Assembly (NCBI RefSeq): GCF_017897595.1
Contig: NZ_JAGKIK010000007.1
Location: forward strand, 62,001-126,000
Reading direction: 5' to 3'
From: Aquimarina sp. U1-2
GTDB lineage: Bacteria > Bacteroidota > Bacteroidia > Flavobacteriales > Flavobacteriaceae
Length of the DNA: 64,000 bases
Part shown: positions 1-8,375 of the stretch, in pieces
Numbering within the stretch: position 1 is the stretch's first letter
Layout: every line of letters starts with the position of its first letter
Position numbers and translations under genes: made by a program
Notes under the pieces: generated by a model
Seen by the model: only the letters and a program-made list of their open reading frames with translations
Told to the model about the DNA's origin: nothing
Database searches by the model: none

Positions 1-21
1 TTATGCCAAAAGTATTTCTAT

Positions 22-56
22 TTGCCATATTTATGTCATGCATTTATTTATTTTTG
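22..56 (+). promoter_or_regulatory. Possible Bacteroidota-type promoter of the TSUP permease gene
   Basis: TATTTTTG at 49-56 fits the -7 consensus TAnnTTTG. A TTG lies at 22-24, but the spacer is 24 nt, longer than the usual 19-21, so the assignment is tentative. It would give a leader of about 14 nt before the ATG at 76. Confidence 0.35.
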
Positions 57-75
57 AAACCTTATATAATCTATT

Positions 76-831
76 ATGGATGAAATCACACTTTTCCTTT
101 TACTTGCAATCTTAGGTTTTGTAGCCGGTATCGTTAATACTCTTGCGGGAGGTGGTTCATTACTCACCTTGCCCATGCTAATTTTTATGGGATTACCTCC
201 TGCTGTAGCCAATGGTACCAATCGTATAGGGATTTTAGTTCAGGGGATAACCTCTATAGCAGGTTTTAAAAGTAAAGGGATACAACCTTCAGTTTTTGGA
301 GTATACTTAGGGATTTCCGCGCTAATCGGTTCGATTATTGGTGCTCAAATTGCTGTTGATATCAAAGGAGAAACCTTCAATAAAGTGCTTGCCATCATTA
401 TGGTGATGGTTGTTTTTTTTATGGTGTTCAAACCTAAACTGAACATCGAGAATGTAAAAGAACGCACACACGGCAAGTATTTATGGCTATCTTTGGTAAT
501 TTTCTTCTTTATTGGAATTTACGGAGGTTTTATACAAGCCGGTGTAGGTATTTTTATACTCCTAGCCCTTACCTCTATCAATACTACCAATCTGATTAGT
601 GCTAATGCTATAAAAGTTTTGGTGGTATGTATTTATACCATTGGGGCTCTTGTTATCTTTATATACAACGAACATATTAATTATTTGTATGGTATAGTTC
701 TCGCCACAGGCAACGCTACAGGAGGTTGGATTGCCAGTAGATGGGCTGTTAAAAAGGGTGATGGTATAGTAAAAGTTTTTCTCATTATCATGGTCATTGC
801 GATGGCCGTGAAATTATGGTTTGATAGCTAA
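76..831 (+). CDS. TSUP family (TauE/SafE) membrane permease
   Basis: Product of 251 residues with about seven to eight hydrophobic helices and little else. The N-terminal glycine-rich turn (GIVNTLAGGGSLLTLP, about residues 18-33) and its repeat-like counterpart near residue 150 (GGFIQAGVGIF) are the two half-motifs typical of the TauE/SafE (TSUP) family, which exports or imports sulfite, sulfoacetate and similar small anions. Length matches the family. The substrate cannot be deduced. It stands alone: upstream is the window edge, and downstream is about 460 bp of repeat-rich DNA before the next gene. The ATG at 76 is preceded by a promoter-like TATTTTTG, which supports this start. Confidence 0.85.
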   Translation: MDEITLFLLLAILGFVAGIVNTLAGGGSLLTLPMLIFMGLPPAVANGTNRIGILVQGITSIAGFKSKGIQPSVFGVYLGISALIGSIIGAQIAVDIKGETFNKVLAIIMVMVVFFMVFKPKLNIENVKERTHGKYLWLSLVIFFFIGIYGGFIQAGVGIFILLALTSINTTNLISANAIKVLVVCIYTIGALVIFIYNEHINYLYGIVLATGNATGGWIASRWAVKKGDGIVKVFLIIMVIAMAVKLWFDS

Positions 832-937
832 GATGAGAATCATACAACAAGCTATTGCCGAATATCCGCAAAACGTAATAACTTATAGTTCATGATCTGA
901 TTTTTGCAAAAATTAGTAAAGATATTTTAATACTAAA

Positions 938-1165
938 ACATTGTTGTTCGATAAAAAATTTGACAAGCTCTGAAAACTTCTATTACCATTAAGAATTTAT
1001 GAGTTTATAGAAAAGACACCTTGCTTTTCTAAAATTTAGACAACTTATTTTAAAACTGAATCGCCTTTACTTCAAAAACCATAATATAGAAGTATTTACA
1101 AATAAGTCTTTGTTCTATTTTCTAGCAGCCAGCGGTCTATTTTCTTTAACCGGACAATACTGATA
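938..1165 (+). repeat. Dispersed element A, copy 1 (about 225 bp)
   Basis: This stretch is matched along nearly its whole length by the reverse complement of 28746-28976, with only scattered differences, and more weakly by 9787-10013. Landmark words shared by copies 1 and 2 include AAAAGACACCTTGCTTTTCT and AATAAGTCTTTGTTCTATTT. No intact reading frame spans all copies; one frame is open for about 50 codons in copy 1 but is not conserved in copy 3. It fills the gap between the TSUP gene (ends 831) and the MBL lipoprotein gene. Its nature is unknown: MITE-like element, decayed gene tail and structured RNA remain possible. Confidence 0.8.
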
Positions 1166-1182
1166 CTAAAATGAATATAATA

Positions 1183-1215
1183 CCACTTCCACTTTAAAAT
1201 TACTCAAATAAAAAG
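1183..1215 (-). repeat. Short dispersed repeat E, copy 1
   Basis: CCACTTCCACTTTAAAATTA followed by CTCAAATAAAAAG. Close relatives lie at 29051-29084, 29208-29237 (opposite orientation) and 42168-42190. Always intergenic and adjacent to other repeats (element A or B). Confidence 0.55.
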
Positions 1216-1296
1216 AATCTTACGGTATCGGGTTATTCAATTATGAAGGATTATTCTTATCTTTCTGCTACTAAAAAACACATAATACTACTCAAA

Positions 1297-2097
1297 ATGA
1301 AATGCCAAACCCCCTGCGTTTTATTCATTTGTCTGCTATTGATAAATTGTAAAACACAAAAAAAAGAGAGTATAGAAATTGATAATGAACTCATTAACGA
1401 GGTAACGCAAGAAGTGGTTAAAACCCCAAAAAGCGATGCTCAAATCGACCCTATAGCACACGCTACCGCAGTACTATCATGGAAAGAGAAAACAATTTAT
1501 ATCGATCCTGCTGGTGGTTATAAAGCGTTTGAGGGAAAAAACCCTCCTAATATTGTTCTAATTACCGATATTCATGGGGATCATATGAACATTGACACAT
1601 TAGACAGTTTAAATCTATCGCAAGCCGAAATCGTTGTTCCGCAGGCAGTAGCAGAAAAGCTTCCTGCGAGCTATACAGAAAGACTCGTGATTATCAACAA
1701 TGGTGAAATTAAAGAGGTACAAGGCATACCTATCGAGGCTATACCTATGTATAATCTTAGGGAAGAGGCTTTAAAATTTCACAAGAAAGGACGAGGGAAT
1801 GGGTATATCATTACTTTAGGGAAGGAAAGAATTTATTTTTCTGGTGATACCGAAGACATTCCTGAAATGCGAAATTTGAAGTATATTGATAAAGCATTTG
1901 TATGTATGAATCTACCGTACACGATGACAGTAGAAAGTGCTGCAGATGCCGTGCTAGAGTTTAAGCCAAAACAGGTTTACCCTTATCATTACAGAGGCTC
2001 TAATGGTTTAAGTGATGTTACTGTGTTTAAAAAAATAGTTGCCAAAAATCCTGAAATAGAAGTAATTCAACTCGATTGGTATCCAGATATCCCTTAA
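1297..2097 (+). CDS. MBL-fold metal-dependent hydrolase, predicted lipoprotein
   Basis: The ATG at 1297 is preferred over an in-frame ATG at 1243, because it yields a clean lipoprotein signal (MKCQTPCVLFICLLLINC) with the lipidated Cys at residue 18 and because TATCTTTC at 1259-1266, a -7-like element, lies between the two. The mature part resembles metallo-beta-lactamase-fold hydrolases of the UPF0173/YtnP-like sort: a metal motif DIHGDH near residue 92, YFSGDTED near 187 and a late histidine in YPYHYRG near 231. Substrate unknown; exported and membrane-anchored, so it acts in the envelope. Likely monocistronic. A short hairpin (AGCCTT/AAGGCT) follows the stop at 2098-2115 but without a U-tract. 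Confidence 0.8.
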   Translation: MKCQTPCVLFICLLLINCKTQKKESIEIDNELINEVTQEVVKTPKSDAQIDPIAHATAVLSWKEKTIYIDPAGGYKAFEGKNPPNIVLITDIHGDHMNIDTLDSLNLSQAEIVVPQAVAEKLPASYTERLVIINNGEIKEVQGIPIEAIPMYNLREEALKFHKKGRGNGYIITLGKERIYFSGDTEDIPEMRNLKYIDKAFVCMNLPYTMTVESAADAVLEFKPKQVYPYHYRGSNGLSDVTVFKKIVAKNPEIEVIQLDWYPDIP

Positions 2098-2201
2098 GCC
2101 TTATTTTGAAGGCTAAATGCCGATTGAAGTAGGTGTAGCACAATGTATTCGTATAATTTACCTTAACCTTTTATAATTGGCTGTAAAATGATTGCTTACT
2201 A

Positions 2202-2822
2202 ATGAGACTACCTTCTAAAGAACAAATAGCACACAAACATTTCGCTTTATACAAACCTTACGGCTATCTTAGCCAGTTTGTAAATAACGGTCAAAAGCAA
2301 AATTCTAAAAAATTATTAGGGGCACTCTTTGATTTTCCTAAAGGAATAATGGCGATCGGGCGATTGGATGAAAAGTCTGAAGGTTTATTGCTCTTAACCA
2401 CAGATGGTAAGGTAAGTAACTACATTTGTAGTGGCACTACTGAAAAAGAATATTATGCACAAGTAGATGGAGATATTTCTGAAAAAGCTATAAATCAATT
2501 ACGTAAAGGTGTTGAGATTGGTATTGAAAAACAAAAATACACAACAGCCAAATGTAAAGTTTTTAAACTGAACGCACCACCTAAACTACCAGAACGCTCT
2601 AAAAAAATACGAGATGACCGACATGGACCTACGAGTTGGATTTCAATTACGTTAAAAGAAGGAAAATTTCGTCAGGTTCGTAAAATGACATCGGCAGTTG
2701 GTTTTCCTACATTAAGACTGGTACGAATACGCGTTGGGAATATCTACCTTAACAATATGAAGGTTGGAGAAGTGAACGAGTTGGACCAAATTTGCAGTAA
2801 TACAATAGATGCTATATATTGA
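2202..2822 (+). CDS. rluE: Pseudouridine synthase, RluE type (23S rRNA)
   Basis: A 206-residue RsuA/RluB/E/F-family protein lacking an N-terminal S4 domain, as expected of RluE-like members. The catalytic aspartate sits in the signature GRLDEKSEGLLLLT (about residues 50-63), and the C-terminal KEGKFRQVRKMTSAVGFPTL is the conserved substrate-side motif. RluE makes one pseudouridine in helix 89 of 23S rRNA in E. coli; the same target is inferred here, not shown. The gene starts about 100 bp after the MBL gene and is followed by a convergent minus-strand cluster. Cytoplasmic. Confidence 0.88.
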   Translation: MRLPSKEQIAHKHFALYKPYGYLSQFVNNGQKQNSKKLLGALFDFPKGIMAIGRLDEKSEGLLLLTTDGKVSNYICSGTTEKEYYAQVDGDISEKAINQLRKGVEIGIEKQKYTTAKCKVFKLNAPPKLPERSKKIRDDRHGPTSWISITLKEGKFRQVRKMTSAVGFPTLRLVRIRVGNIYLNNMKVGEVNELDQICSNTIDAIY

Positions 2823-2854
2823 CACGAACTCCATGATAAAATTATATCATGGTA

Positions 2855-3484
2855 CTATGCATTCAATAATTTCTGAAATTCTTCCAAATACTGCCCTATG
2901 TGGTAACCATCTGCTAAACCATGGTGTAGATTGATAGCTATTGGTAAATTAAGTTTTCCTTCTTTTTTAGAATACTTCCCAAAAGAAATTTTAGGTATAC
3001 TATCCTTAAACTGAAAATGCCTTGCATGTGTAAGACCGGTAAAATTATACCATGGAATTGAAGAAAAATGAATCGTGTCTAACCTCTTGGCTTCTTCAGT
3101 ATGTCTTATCCCCATACTTTTCTTTACAGCGTCTATTTCTTTTATTGATTCTGAAACAAACGTTTCAAAATCATCTTAAAATTCTATAAAGGAAAAACCA
3201 AAGGTGTGATCTTCTCTTCCTATGGTTGCTGAAGCATGAATTTTAGCATATACATACACTTCATTATCATCTATACGATATTTGAAGGCTTTTATGTTAT
3301 TGGCAGCCTCTAAAGACTTATACAAGTAAAATAAGAAATAGGAATAGCCAAGGTCATTCGCCTTTTGAAACCCTTTGGTAAAATCTACACTAGTGGTAAT
3401 CCCGAAAAACGGTTCATCAAAGCCACTAAAAAATTCAAAATGCTCTTTTCGGTTCCAGTTGTTAAGATTTAATTTGGTTCGCAT
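2855..3484 (-). pseudogene. Chloramphenicol-acetyltransferase-like gene interrupted by an in-frame stop
   Basis: Two blocks in the same minus-strand frame (ATG at 3484 down to TAA at 3178-3176, then on to 2855) together encode about 209 residues of a CAT (type A)-like acetyltransferase, the normal length of the family. The N-block has the family start (NWNRKEHFEFF) and IHASATIGRED; the C-block has the catalytic motif HHGLADGYH. Between them the translation continues without frameshift through TAA, giving IEF-stop-DDFETFVSESIKEID. So one nonsense codon splits an otherwise intact gene. It could be recent inactivation, a sequencing error, or a base change in a genuine pseudogene. The gene begins 3 nt after the HAD gene stop, so both were probably one transcript. 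Confidence 0.85.
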
Positions 3485-3487
3485 TAC

Positions 3488-4180
3488 TTATAAAACATCA
3501 AGTAGTTCAGTCGCTTGGGTAAAACTCTTAAATTTTGGGTGATTAATTTCATCATCGATCATTTCATGAGCCCAAGTAGTATGGAAAGGAATATGAAAAG
3601 CATGTGCTCCAATGTTTAAAACAGGCAGTATATCAGACTTTAATGAATTTCCTACCATCAAAAATTCATTTACGTTGATGTCTAATTGTTTTACCAACTT
3701 TTGGTATTGCTTTTCAGTTTTATCAGACACAATTTCTATATGGTGAAAATATTTTTCTAGTCCCGATTTAATTAACTTTCGCTCTTGATCTAACAGATCG
3801 CCTTTTGTAGCCATTACCAATCGATACTTTTTAGATAACACATTCAAAGCATGGTCAATACCATCAATAAGTTCGACTGGTTCTTTAAGCATTTGTTTCC
3901 CCTTCTCTAAAAGCTTTTCTACAATTGATATTGACATTTTACCTTCGGTAATCGTTAAAGCGGCCTCAATTAATGATAGGATAAAGGGTTTTATACCATA
4001 TCCATATAATGGTAGATTTTTCATTTCAATATCAAAAAGTACTTTTGCTGCCTCTTCTTTTGGCATAAACTCCTTTAAAAGATCGCAAAGCTCTTCTTCT
4101 GCTCTTCTAAAAATAGTTTCATTGACCCAAAGCGTGTCATCGGCATCAAAGGCGATTACTTTTATTTCTTGTAACGACAT
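3488..4180 (-). CDS. HAD-superfamily hydrolase
   Basis: A 230-residue haloacid-dehalogenase-like phosphatase. Motif I is FDADDTLW (nucleophile and acid/base Asp at about residues 11 and 13), motif II is the threonine in MATKGD near residue 125, a lysine near 153 may be motif III, and motif IV is MVGNSLKSDI near 176-185. The cap region between residues 20 and 90 is helical, typical of subfamily I (YjjG/Gph-like) enzymes that dephosphorylate small metabolites or nucleotides. Substrate unknown. It is the upstream partner of the broken CAT-like gene with a 3 nt gap, and lies downstream of ettA on the same strand with a gap of about 100 bp. Confidence 0.85.
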   Translation of the reverse strand: MSLQEIKVIAFDADDTLWVNETIFRRAEEELCDLLKEFMPKEEAAKVLFDIEMKNLPLYGYGIKPFILSLIEAALTITEGKMSISIVEKLLEKGKQMLKEPVELIDGIDHALNVLSKKYRLVMATKGDLLDQERKLIKSGLEKYFHHIEIVSDKTEKQYQKLVKQLDINVNEFLMVGNSLKSDILPVLNIGAHAFHIPFHTTWAHEMIDDEINHPKFKSFTQATELLDVL

Positions 4181-4281
4181 TTTTTTAGTTTTTTAAGTAT
4201 ATGATTTTTTTGAGTGCTTTATAAAAAATTCAATTGAACTGACTTCTCATCTCAAAAAGAAGCGTACTCAAGCACGAATCA

Positions 4282-5973
4282 TTACCTTACTAACTTCTTA
4301 TATTTTATTCGTTTAGGCATCAAATCACCACCTAAACGTTTCTTTTTATTTTCTTCATAATCAGAAAAACTGCCTTCAAAAAAGTAAACTTTCGAATCAC
4401 CTTCAAATGCCAAAATATGTGTACAAATTCGGTCTAAAAACCAACGATCGTGAGAGATAACTACTGCACAGCCGGCAAAGTTTTCTAAACCTTCTTCCAA
4501 AGCTCTTAAAGTATTAACATCTAGATCATTAGTAGGCTCGTCTAAAAGTAATACATTACCTTCTTCTTTTAATGTCATTGCCAGATGTAAACGATTACGT
4601 TCTCCCCCGGATAGTGTGGTCACCTTTTTATTTTGCTCACTACCACTAAAATTAAAACGGCTTAGATATGCTCTCGAATTAACCTGCCTGCCTCCCATCA
4701 TAATTAATTCTTGTTCATCACTGAAATTTTGCCATATTGTTTTTTCAGGATGTATATTGCTATGACTTTGGTCTACGTATGCAATTTTTGCGGTATCGCC
4801 AACAGTAAAACTTCCTTTATCGGGTTGTTCTTCGCCCATGATCATTTTAAAAATAGTAGTTTTACCCGCTCCATTTGGACCGATGATTCCCACGATACCT
4901 GCCTGCGGAAGATTGAAGTTTAGGTCCTCATATAATAACTTATCCCCAAAAGCCTTACTTACCCCTTTAGCTTCAATAACATTTGTACCTAATCTAGGAC
5001 CATTTGGAATGTAAATTTCAAGCTTTTCATCAACTTGCTTTTGATCCTGACCCAACAATTTATCATAATTACTTAGACGGGCTTTTTGTTTAGCCTGGCG
5101 ACCTTTTGGTGCCATACGCACCCATTCTAATTCGCGTTCTAATGTTTTCTGACGTTTAGAAGCTTGTTTTTGTTCTTGTGCAAGGCGCTTTGATTTTTGT
5201 TCTAGCCATGAAGAATAATTACCTTTCCAAGGGATACCCTCTCCTCTATCTAATTCTAAAATCCAACCTGCAACGTTATCCAAAAAGTAACGATCATGAG
5301 TGACTGCAATTACTGTACCTTTGTACTGCTGCAAATGGTGTTCTAACCAATGTACAGACTCTGCATCAAGGTGGTTTGTGGGTTCATCTAATAGTAATAC
5401 ATCAGGTTCTTGCAATAAGAGACGACACAGGGCAACTCTTCTACGTTCTCCCCCAGAAAGCACACTTATTTTTTTATCAGAATCTGGGGTGCGCAGGGCA
5501 TCCATCGCAATTTCTAATTTGGTATCTAGTTCCCAGGCATTACTGGCATCAATCTGATCTTGAAGATTAGCTTGCTTATCCATCAATTCTTGCATCTTAT
5601 CTGGGTTTTCGTAAACTTCTGGCAGTGCAAATAGATCGTTAATCTTGTTGTACTCATCCAGAACAGCCACAATTTCTGCTGCGCCTTCTTTTACTACCTC
5701 GAGTACAGTTTTTTCGGGATCTAATTTTGGTTCTTGCTCTAACAGCCCGACAGAGAAACCAGGAGCAAATACTACATCGCCCTGATAATTTTTATCCTGG
5801 CCTGCAATAATTTTCAACAACGTAGATTTACCCGAACCATTGAGCCCTAAAATTCCAATTTTAGCCCCATAAAAAAAACTAAGATATATATTTTTGAGAA
5901 CCGGCGTATTAGCACTTTTAAACGTTTTACTAACTCCAGACATGGAGAAAATGACTTTTTTATCGTCTGACAT
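4282..5973 (-). CDS. ettA: Energy-dependent translational throttle ABC-F protein EttA
   Basis: 563 residues with two ABC ATPase domains and no membrane segments: first Walker A GLNGSGKST (about residues 43-51), first signature LSGGERRR, first Walker B LLLLDEPTNHLD; second Walker A GPNGAGKTT (about 357-365), signature LSGGERNR and Walker B LLLDEPTNDLD. The charged linker with KQKARLSNYDKLL and the C-terminal region fit EttA rather than Uup or YheS. EttA binds the ribosomal E site and gates the first peptide bond according to ATP/ADP ratio. The length equals E. coli EttA within a few residues. The upstream neighbour (small CAL67264-like membrane gene) is 46 bp away on the same strand and may share the transcript. 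Confidence 0.93.
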   Translation of the reverse strand: MSDDKKVIFSMSGVSKTFKSANTPVLKNIYLSFFYGAKIGILGLNGSGKSTLLKIIAGQDKNYQGDVVFAPGFSVGLLEQEPKLDPEKTVLEVVKEGAAEIVAVLDEYNKINDLFALPEVYENPDKMQELMDKQANLQDQIDASNAWELDTKLEIAMDALRTPDSDKKISVLSGGERRRVALCRLLLQEPDVLLLDEPTNHLDAESVHWLEHHLQQYKGTVIAVTHDRYFLDNVAGWILELDRGEGIPWKGNYSSWLEQKSKRLAQEQKQASKRQKTLERELEWVRMAPKGRQAKQKARLSNYDKLLGQDQKQVDEKLEIYIPNGPRLGTNVIEAKGVSKAFGDKLLYEDLNFNLPQAGIVGIIGPNGAGKTTIFKMIMGEEQPDKGSFTVGDTAKIAYVDQSHSNIHPEKTIWQNFSDEQELIMMGGRQVNSRAYLSRFNFSGSEQNKKVTTLSGGERNRLHLAMTLKEEGNVLLLDEPTNDLDVNTLRALEEGLENFAGCAVVISHDRWFLDRICTHILAFEGDSKVYFFEGSFSDYEENKKKRLGGDLMPKRIKYKKLVR

Positions 5974-6019
5974 ACGTCTTAAAAATTTTATAAAGTTGTA
6001 TTATTGTTATTAATTGATG

Positions 6020-6202
6020 TTATACTCTTCCTTTTAGAGCGTTGAATACCCAAGCTATTGCAAAAAAACCTACACCCACGGCTGCAAACCCATATCCTGA
6101 AACTTCTCTATATCGAAACGCCCCTAATCCAATTAATGAAAGTCCTACTATAATCATTATAAATGTAGCCCAAGCTAGCACCGTATTTTTATTCATTCCC
6201 AT
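6020..6202 (-). CDS. Small two-helix membrane protein, CAL67264 family
   Basis: 60 residues with two hydrophobic helices (about 8-28 and 37-54) and a short charged loop (FRYREVSGYG) between them. I recognise it as the CAL67264 family found throughout Flavobacteriaceae; function unknown. Two in-frame ATGs lie at 6202 and 6196; either is possible. It lies just upstream of ettA on the same strand, a neighbourhood I believe is common in the family. Confidence 0.75.
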   Translation of the reverse strand: MGMNKNTVLAWATFIMIIVGLSLIGLGAFRYREVSGYGFAAVGVGFFAIAWVFNALKGRV

Positions 6203-6509
6203 ACATCGTTATTTAATTCTTATGTTAATCTCATGTTAAACATGACCAAAACAAATATCGGTAATTTATCGTCAAAATCATGTGTTTACATATATCTTAA
6301 GATAAGAAATTCGCTTATTTATTGGCTTACAGTTAGTTAATATTTAACTTTTGTAATAAAGAGAAATAGCAATACAGTATATACTATTTCGAATTCTTTA
6401 ATTTCTTCACCATACGCGAACGAAGAATATAGTTTTACATAGCTTAATGCATACTTATCACTTCTAAAACAAGGTGATTTTTGTATTTTCGTGCAAACAA
6501 TACACGCAA
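6203..6509. other. Intergenic stretch between divergent genes
   Basis: About 300 bp between the CAL67264-like gene and the carboxylase gene. It must hold both promoters. A perfect 12 bp palindrome TATCTTAAGATA lies at 6293-6304, and TATTTTCG at 6484-6491 is a fair -7 element for the carboxylase gene. Nothing else recognised. Confidence 0.4.
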
Positions 6510-8138
6510 ATGGACTTAAACTTCAATAAAAACGAAGATCACAATAAAATTTTAGTATCTGAGTTAAAGCAGAAACTAGCTAAAGTAAAATTAGGCGGAG
6601 GTGAAAAAAGAATAGAAAAACTGCATGCAAAAGGCAAATTAACTGCAAGGGAGCGAATCGATTATTTGCTAGACAAAAACTCGAAAAGTATCGAGATTGC
6701 TGCCTTTGCCGGTGAAAACATGTATGAAGATCACGGCGGGTGTCCCAGCGGAGGCGTTGTAGTTAAAATAGGATACGTAAGTAGTAAACAATGTATAGTG
6801 GTAGCCAACGATGCTACTGTAAAGGCAGGAGCCTGGTTTCCCATTACGGGAAAGAAAAATCTAAGAGCCCAGGAAATAGCAATAGAAAACAAATTACCTA
6901 TTATCTATTTGGTGGATAGTGCTGGAGTGTATTTACCTATGCAAGATGAAATTTTCCCTGACAAAGAGCATTTTGGAAGAATTTTTCGTAACAACGCTGT
7001 AATGAGTAGTTTAGGAATTACTCAAATATCAGCAGTAATGGGTAGTTGCGTTGCTGGTGGTGCCTACTTACCCATCATGAGTGATGAAGCGCTTATTGTT
7101 GATAAAATAGGAAGCATTTTTTTGGCAGGAAGCTATTTGGTTAAGGCTGCAATAGGAGAAACTATCGATAATGAAACGCTTGGTGGCGCTACAACACATT
7201 GCGAGATTTCTGGCGTTACCGATTATAAGGCTAAAGATGACAAAGAAGCTCTGGATACCATAAAAAATATCATGTCGAAAATCGGAGATTTTGATAAGGC
7301 AGGGTTTAACCGAGCAAAACCTTTACAACCAAAAGAAGATCCAAATGAAATTTACGGAATTCTACCAAAAGCACGTAATGAACAATATGACATGTTCGAA
7401 ATTATTAAAAGATTAGTAGATAATTCTGATTTTGAAGAATACAAAGCAGGTTACGGGCAAACTATCATTACAGGCTATGCTCGCATAGATGGCTGGGCTG
7501 TGGGTATTGTCGCCAATCAACGTAAAATTGTAAAAACAAAAAAGAAGGAAATGCAATTTGGTGGAGTTATTTATTCTGACTCTGCGGATAAAGCGACAAG
7601 ATTTATTGCTAATTGTAATCAGAAAAAAATTCCGCTAGTGTTTTTACAGGATGTGACAGGCTTTATGGTAGGAAGCAAAAGTGAACATGGCGGAATCATT
7701 AAAGATGGTGCCAAAATGGTAAATGCAGTTAGTAATAGTGTAGTACCAAAGTTTACTATTGTTATTGGTAATTCGTATGGTGCTGGCAACTATGCGATGT
7801 GTGGTAAAGCATATGATCCCAGACTTATTTATGCTTGGCCCAGTGCTGAATTAGCCGTTATGGGAGGAGCTCAGGCAGCAAAAGTATTGTTACAAATAGA
7901 AACTGCCTCTTTAAAAAATAAAGGGGAAACATTGTCTGAAGAAGATGAGAAGGCACTCTTTGATAACATTAAAGCTAGATATGACCGGCAAATTTCACCA
8001 TATTATGCGGCTGCCAGAATCTGGACAGATGGTATTATTGATCCGCTTGATACTAGAAAAGTAATCTCTATGGGAATCGAAGCGGCAAATCACGCTCCTA
8101 TAGAAAAAAGATTTAATTTAGGAGTTATTCAAACTTAA
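6510..8138 (+). CDS. Acyl-CoA carboxylase carboxyltransferase (beta) subunit, methylcrotonyl-CoA type
   Basis: 542 residues from the ATG at 6510; an earlier in-frame start at 6474 is disfavoured because a -7-like TATTTTCG lies at 6484-6491. The two crotonase-fold halves of a biotin-dependent carboxyltransferase are clear: GKLTARERIDYLLD near residue 45, GSCVAGGAYLPIMSDE near 180 (oxyanion glycine loop), and the second-half FLQDVTGFMVG and GNSYGAGNYAMCG around 390-430. The run YLPMQDEIFPDKEHFGRIF resembles methylcrotonyl-CoA carboxylase beta (leucine breakdown) more than propionyl-CoA carboxylase. No biotin carboxylase or biotin carrier gene lies nearby, so the holoenzyme partner is encoded elsewhere. 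Substrate assignment is inference. Confidence 0.85.
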   Translation: MDLNFNKNEDHNKILVSELKQKLAKVKLGGGEKRIEKLHAKGKLTARERIDYLLDKNSKSIEIAAFAGENMYEDHGGCPSGGVVVKIGYVSSKQCIVVANDATVKAGAWFPITGKKNLRAQEIAIENKLPIIYLVDSAGVYLPMQDEIFPDKEHFGRIFRNNAVMSSLGITQISAVMGSCVAGGAYLPIMSDEALIVDKIGSIFLAGSYLVKAAIGETIDNETLGGATTHCEISGVTDYKAKDDKEALDTIKNIMSKIGDFDKAGFNRAKPLQPKEDPNEIYGILPKARNEQYDMFEIIKRLVDNSDFEEYKAGYGQTIITGYARIDGWAVGIVANQRKIVKTKKKEMQFGGVIYSDSADKATRFIANCNQKKIPLVFLQDVTGFMVGSKSEHGGIIKDGAKMVNAVSNSVVPKFTIVIGNSYGAGNYAMCGKAYDPRLIYAWPSAELAVMGGAQAAKVLLQIETASLKNKGETLSEEDEKALFDNIKARYDRQISPYYAAARIWTDGIIDPLDTRKVISMGIEAANHAPIEKRFNLGVIQT

Positions 8139-8242
8139 GAGTTGATTTAATCTTTCCTATTTACATGTTTTAAAAGTTCACTTCAAATAACAAATAACCC
8201 GAGTTCGATTATTGTTTTGTTGAATAGTATTCGTTTGCTTTT

Positions 8243-8348
8243 GCTTGTTTGGTCGAGCGCAGTCGAAACCTGATTAATGAACCTAAAAATAACCTTTTGA
8301 CTTCCAATAATAGGACTGAAACAAAACAGGACTTCTGAAAATCAATAG
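8243..8348 (-). repeat. Dispersed repeat C, copy 1
   Basis: The reverse complement of this stretch aligns with 35115-35220 and 55417-55548: a segment reading CTATTGATTTTCAGAA, then TTTCAG..., GGTCGAGAGGTTATTTTT and a closing palindromic GGTCGAGCGCAGTCGA-type end. It sits between the carboxylase gene and the M24 peptidase gene, which converge. Confidence 0.65.
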
Positions 8349-8375
8349 ATTAACAATCAAACTTAGGTAAATACT

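Noticed and set aside
1..83. Short frame (ATG at 3 to TGA at 81-83) overlapping the TSUP start, possibly the end of a gene beyond the left edge
   Set aside because: Only 26 codons, hydrophobic but without recognisable homology, and a promoter-like TATTTTTG lies inside it. Nothing upstream is visible to decide.
938..1165. Protein-coding remnant in element A (about 50 open codons in copy 1)
   Set aside because: The frame opens after a stop, differs by a length change in copy 2 and is lost in copy 3; substitutions do not favour third positions.
5300..5557. Plus-strand frames inside ettA and similar antisense frames in other genes
   Set aside because: They lie wholly opposite well-supported genes, have no recognisable domains and reflect codon bias of the real gene.
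6474..6509. Longer N-terminus for the carboxylase beta subunit
   Set aside because: The extension lacks similarity to the family and overlaps a -7-like element.
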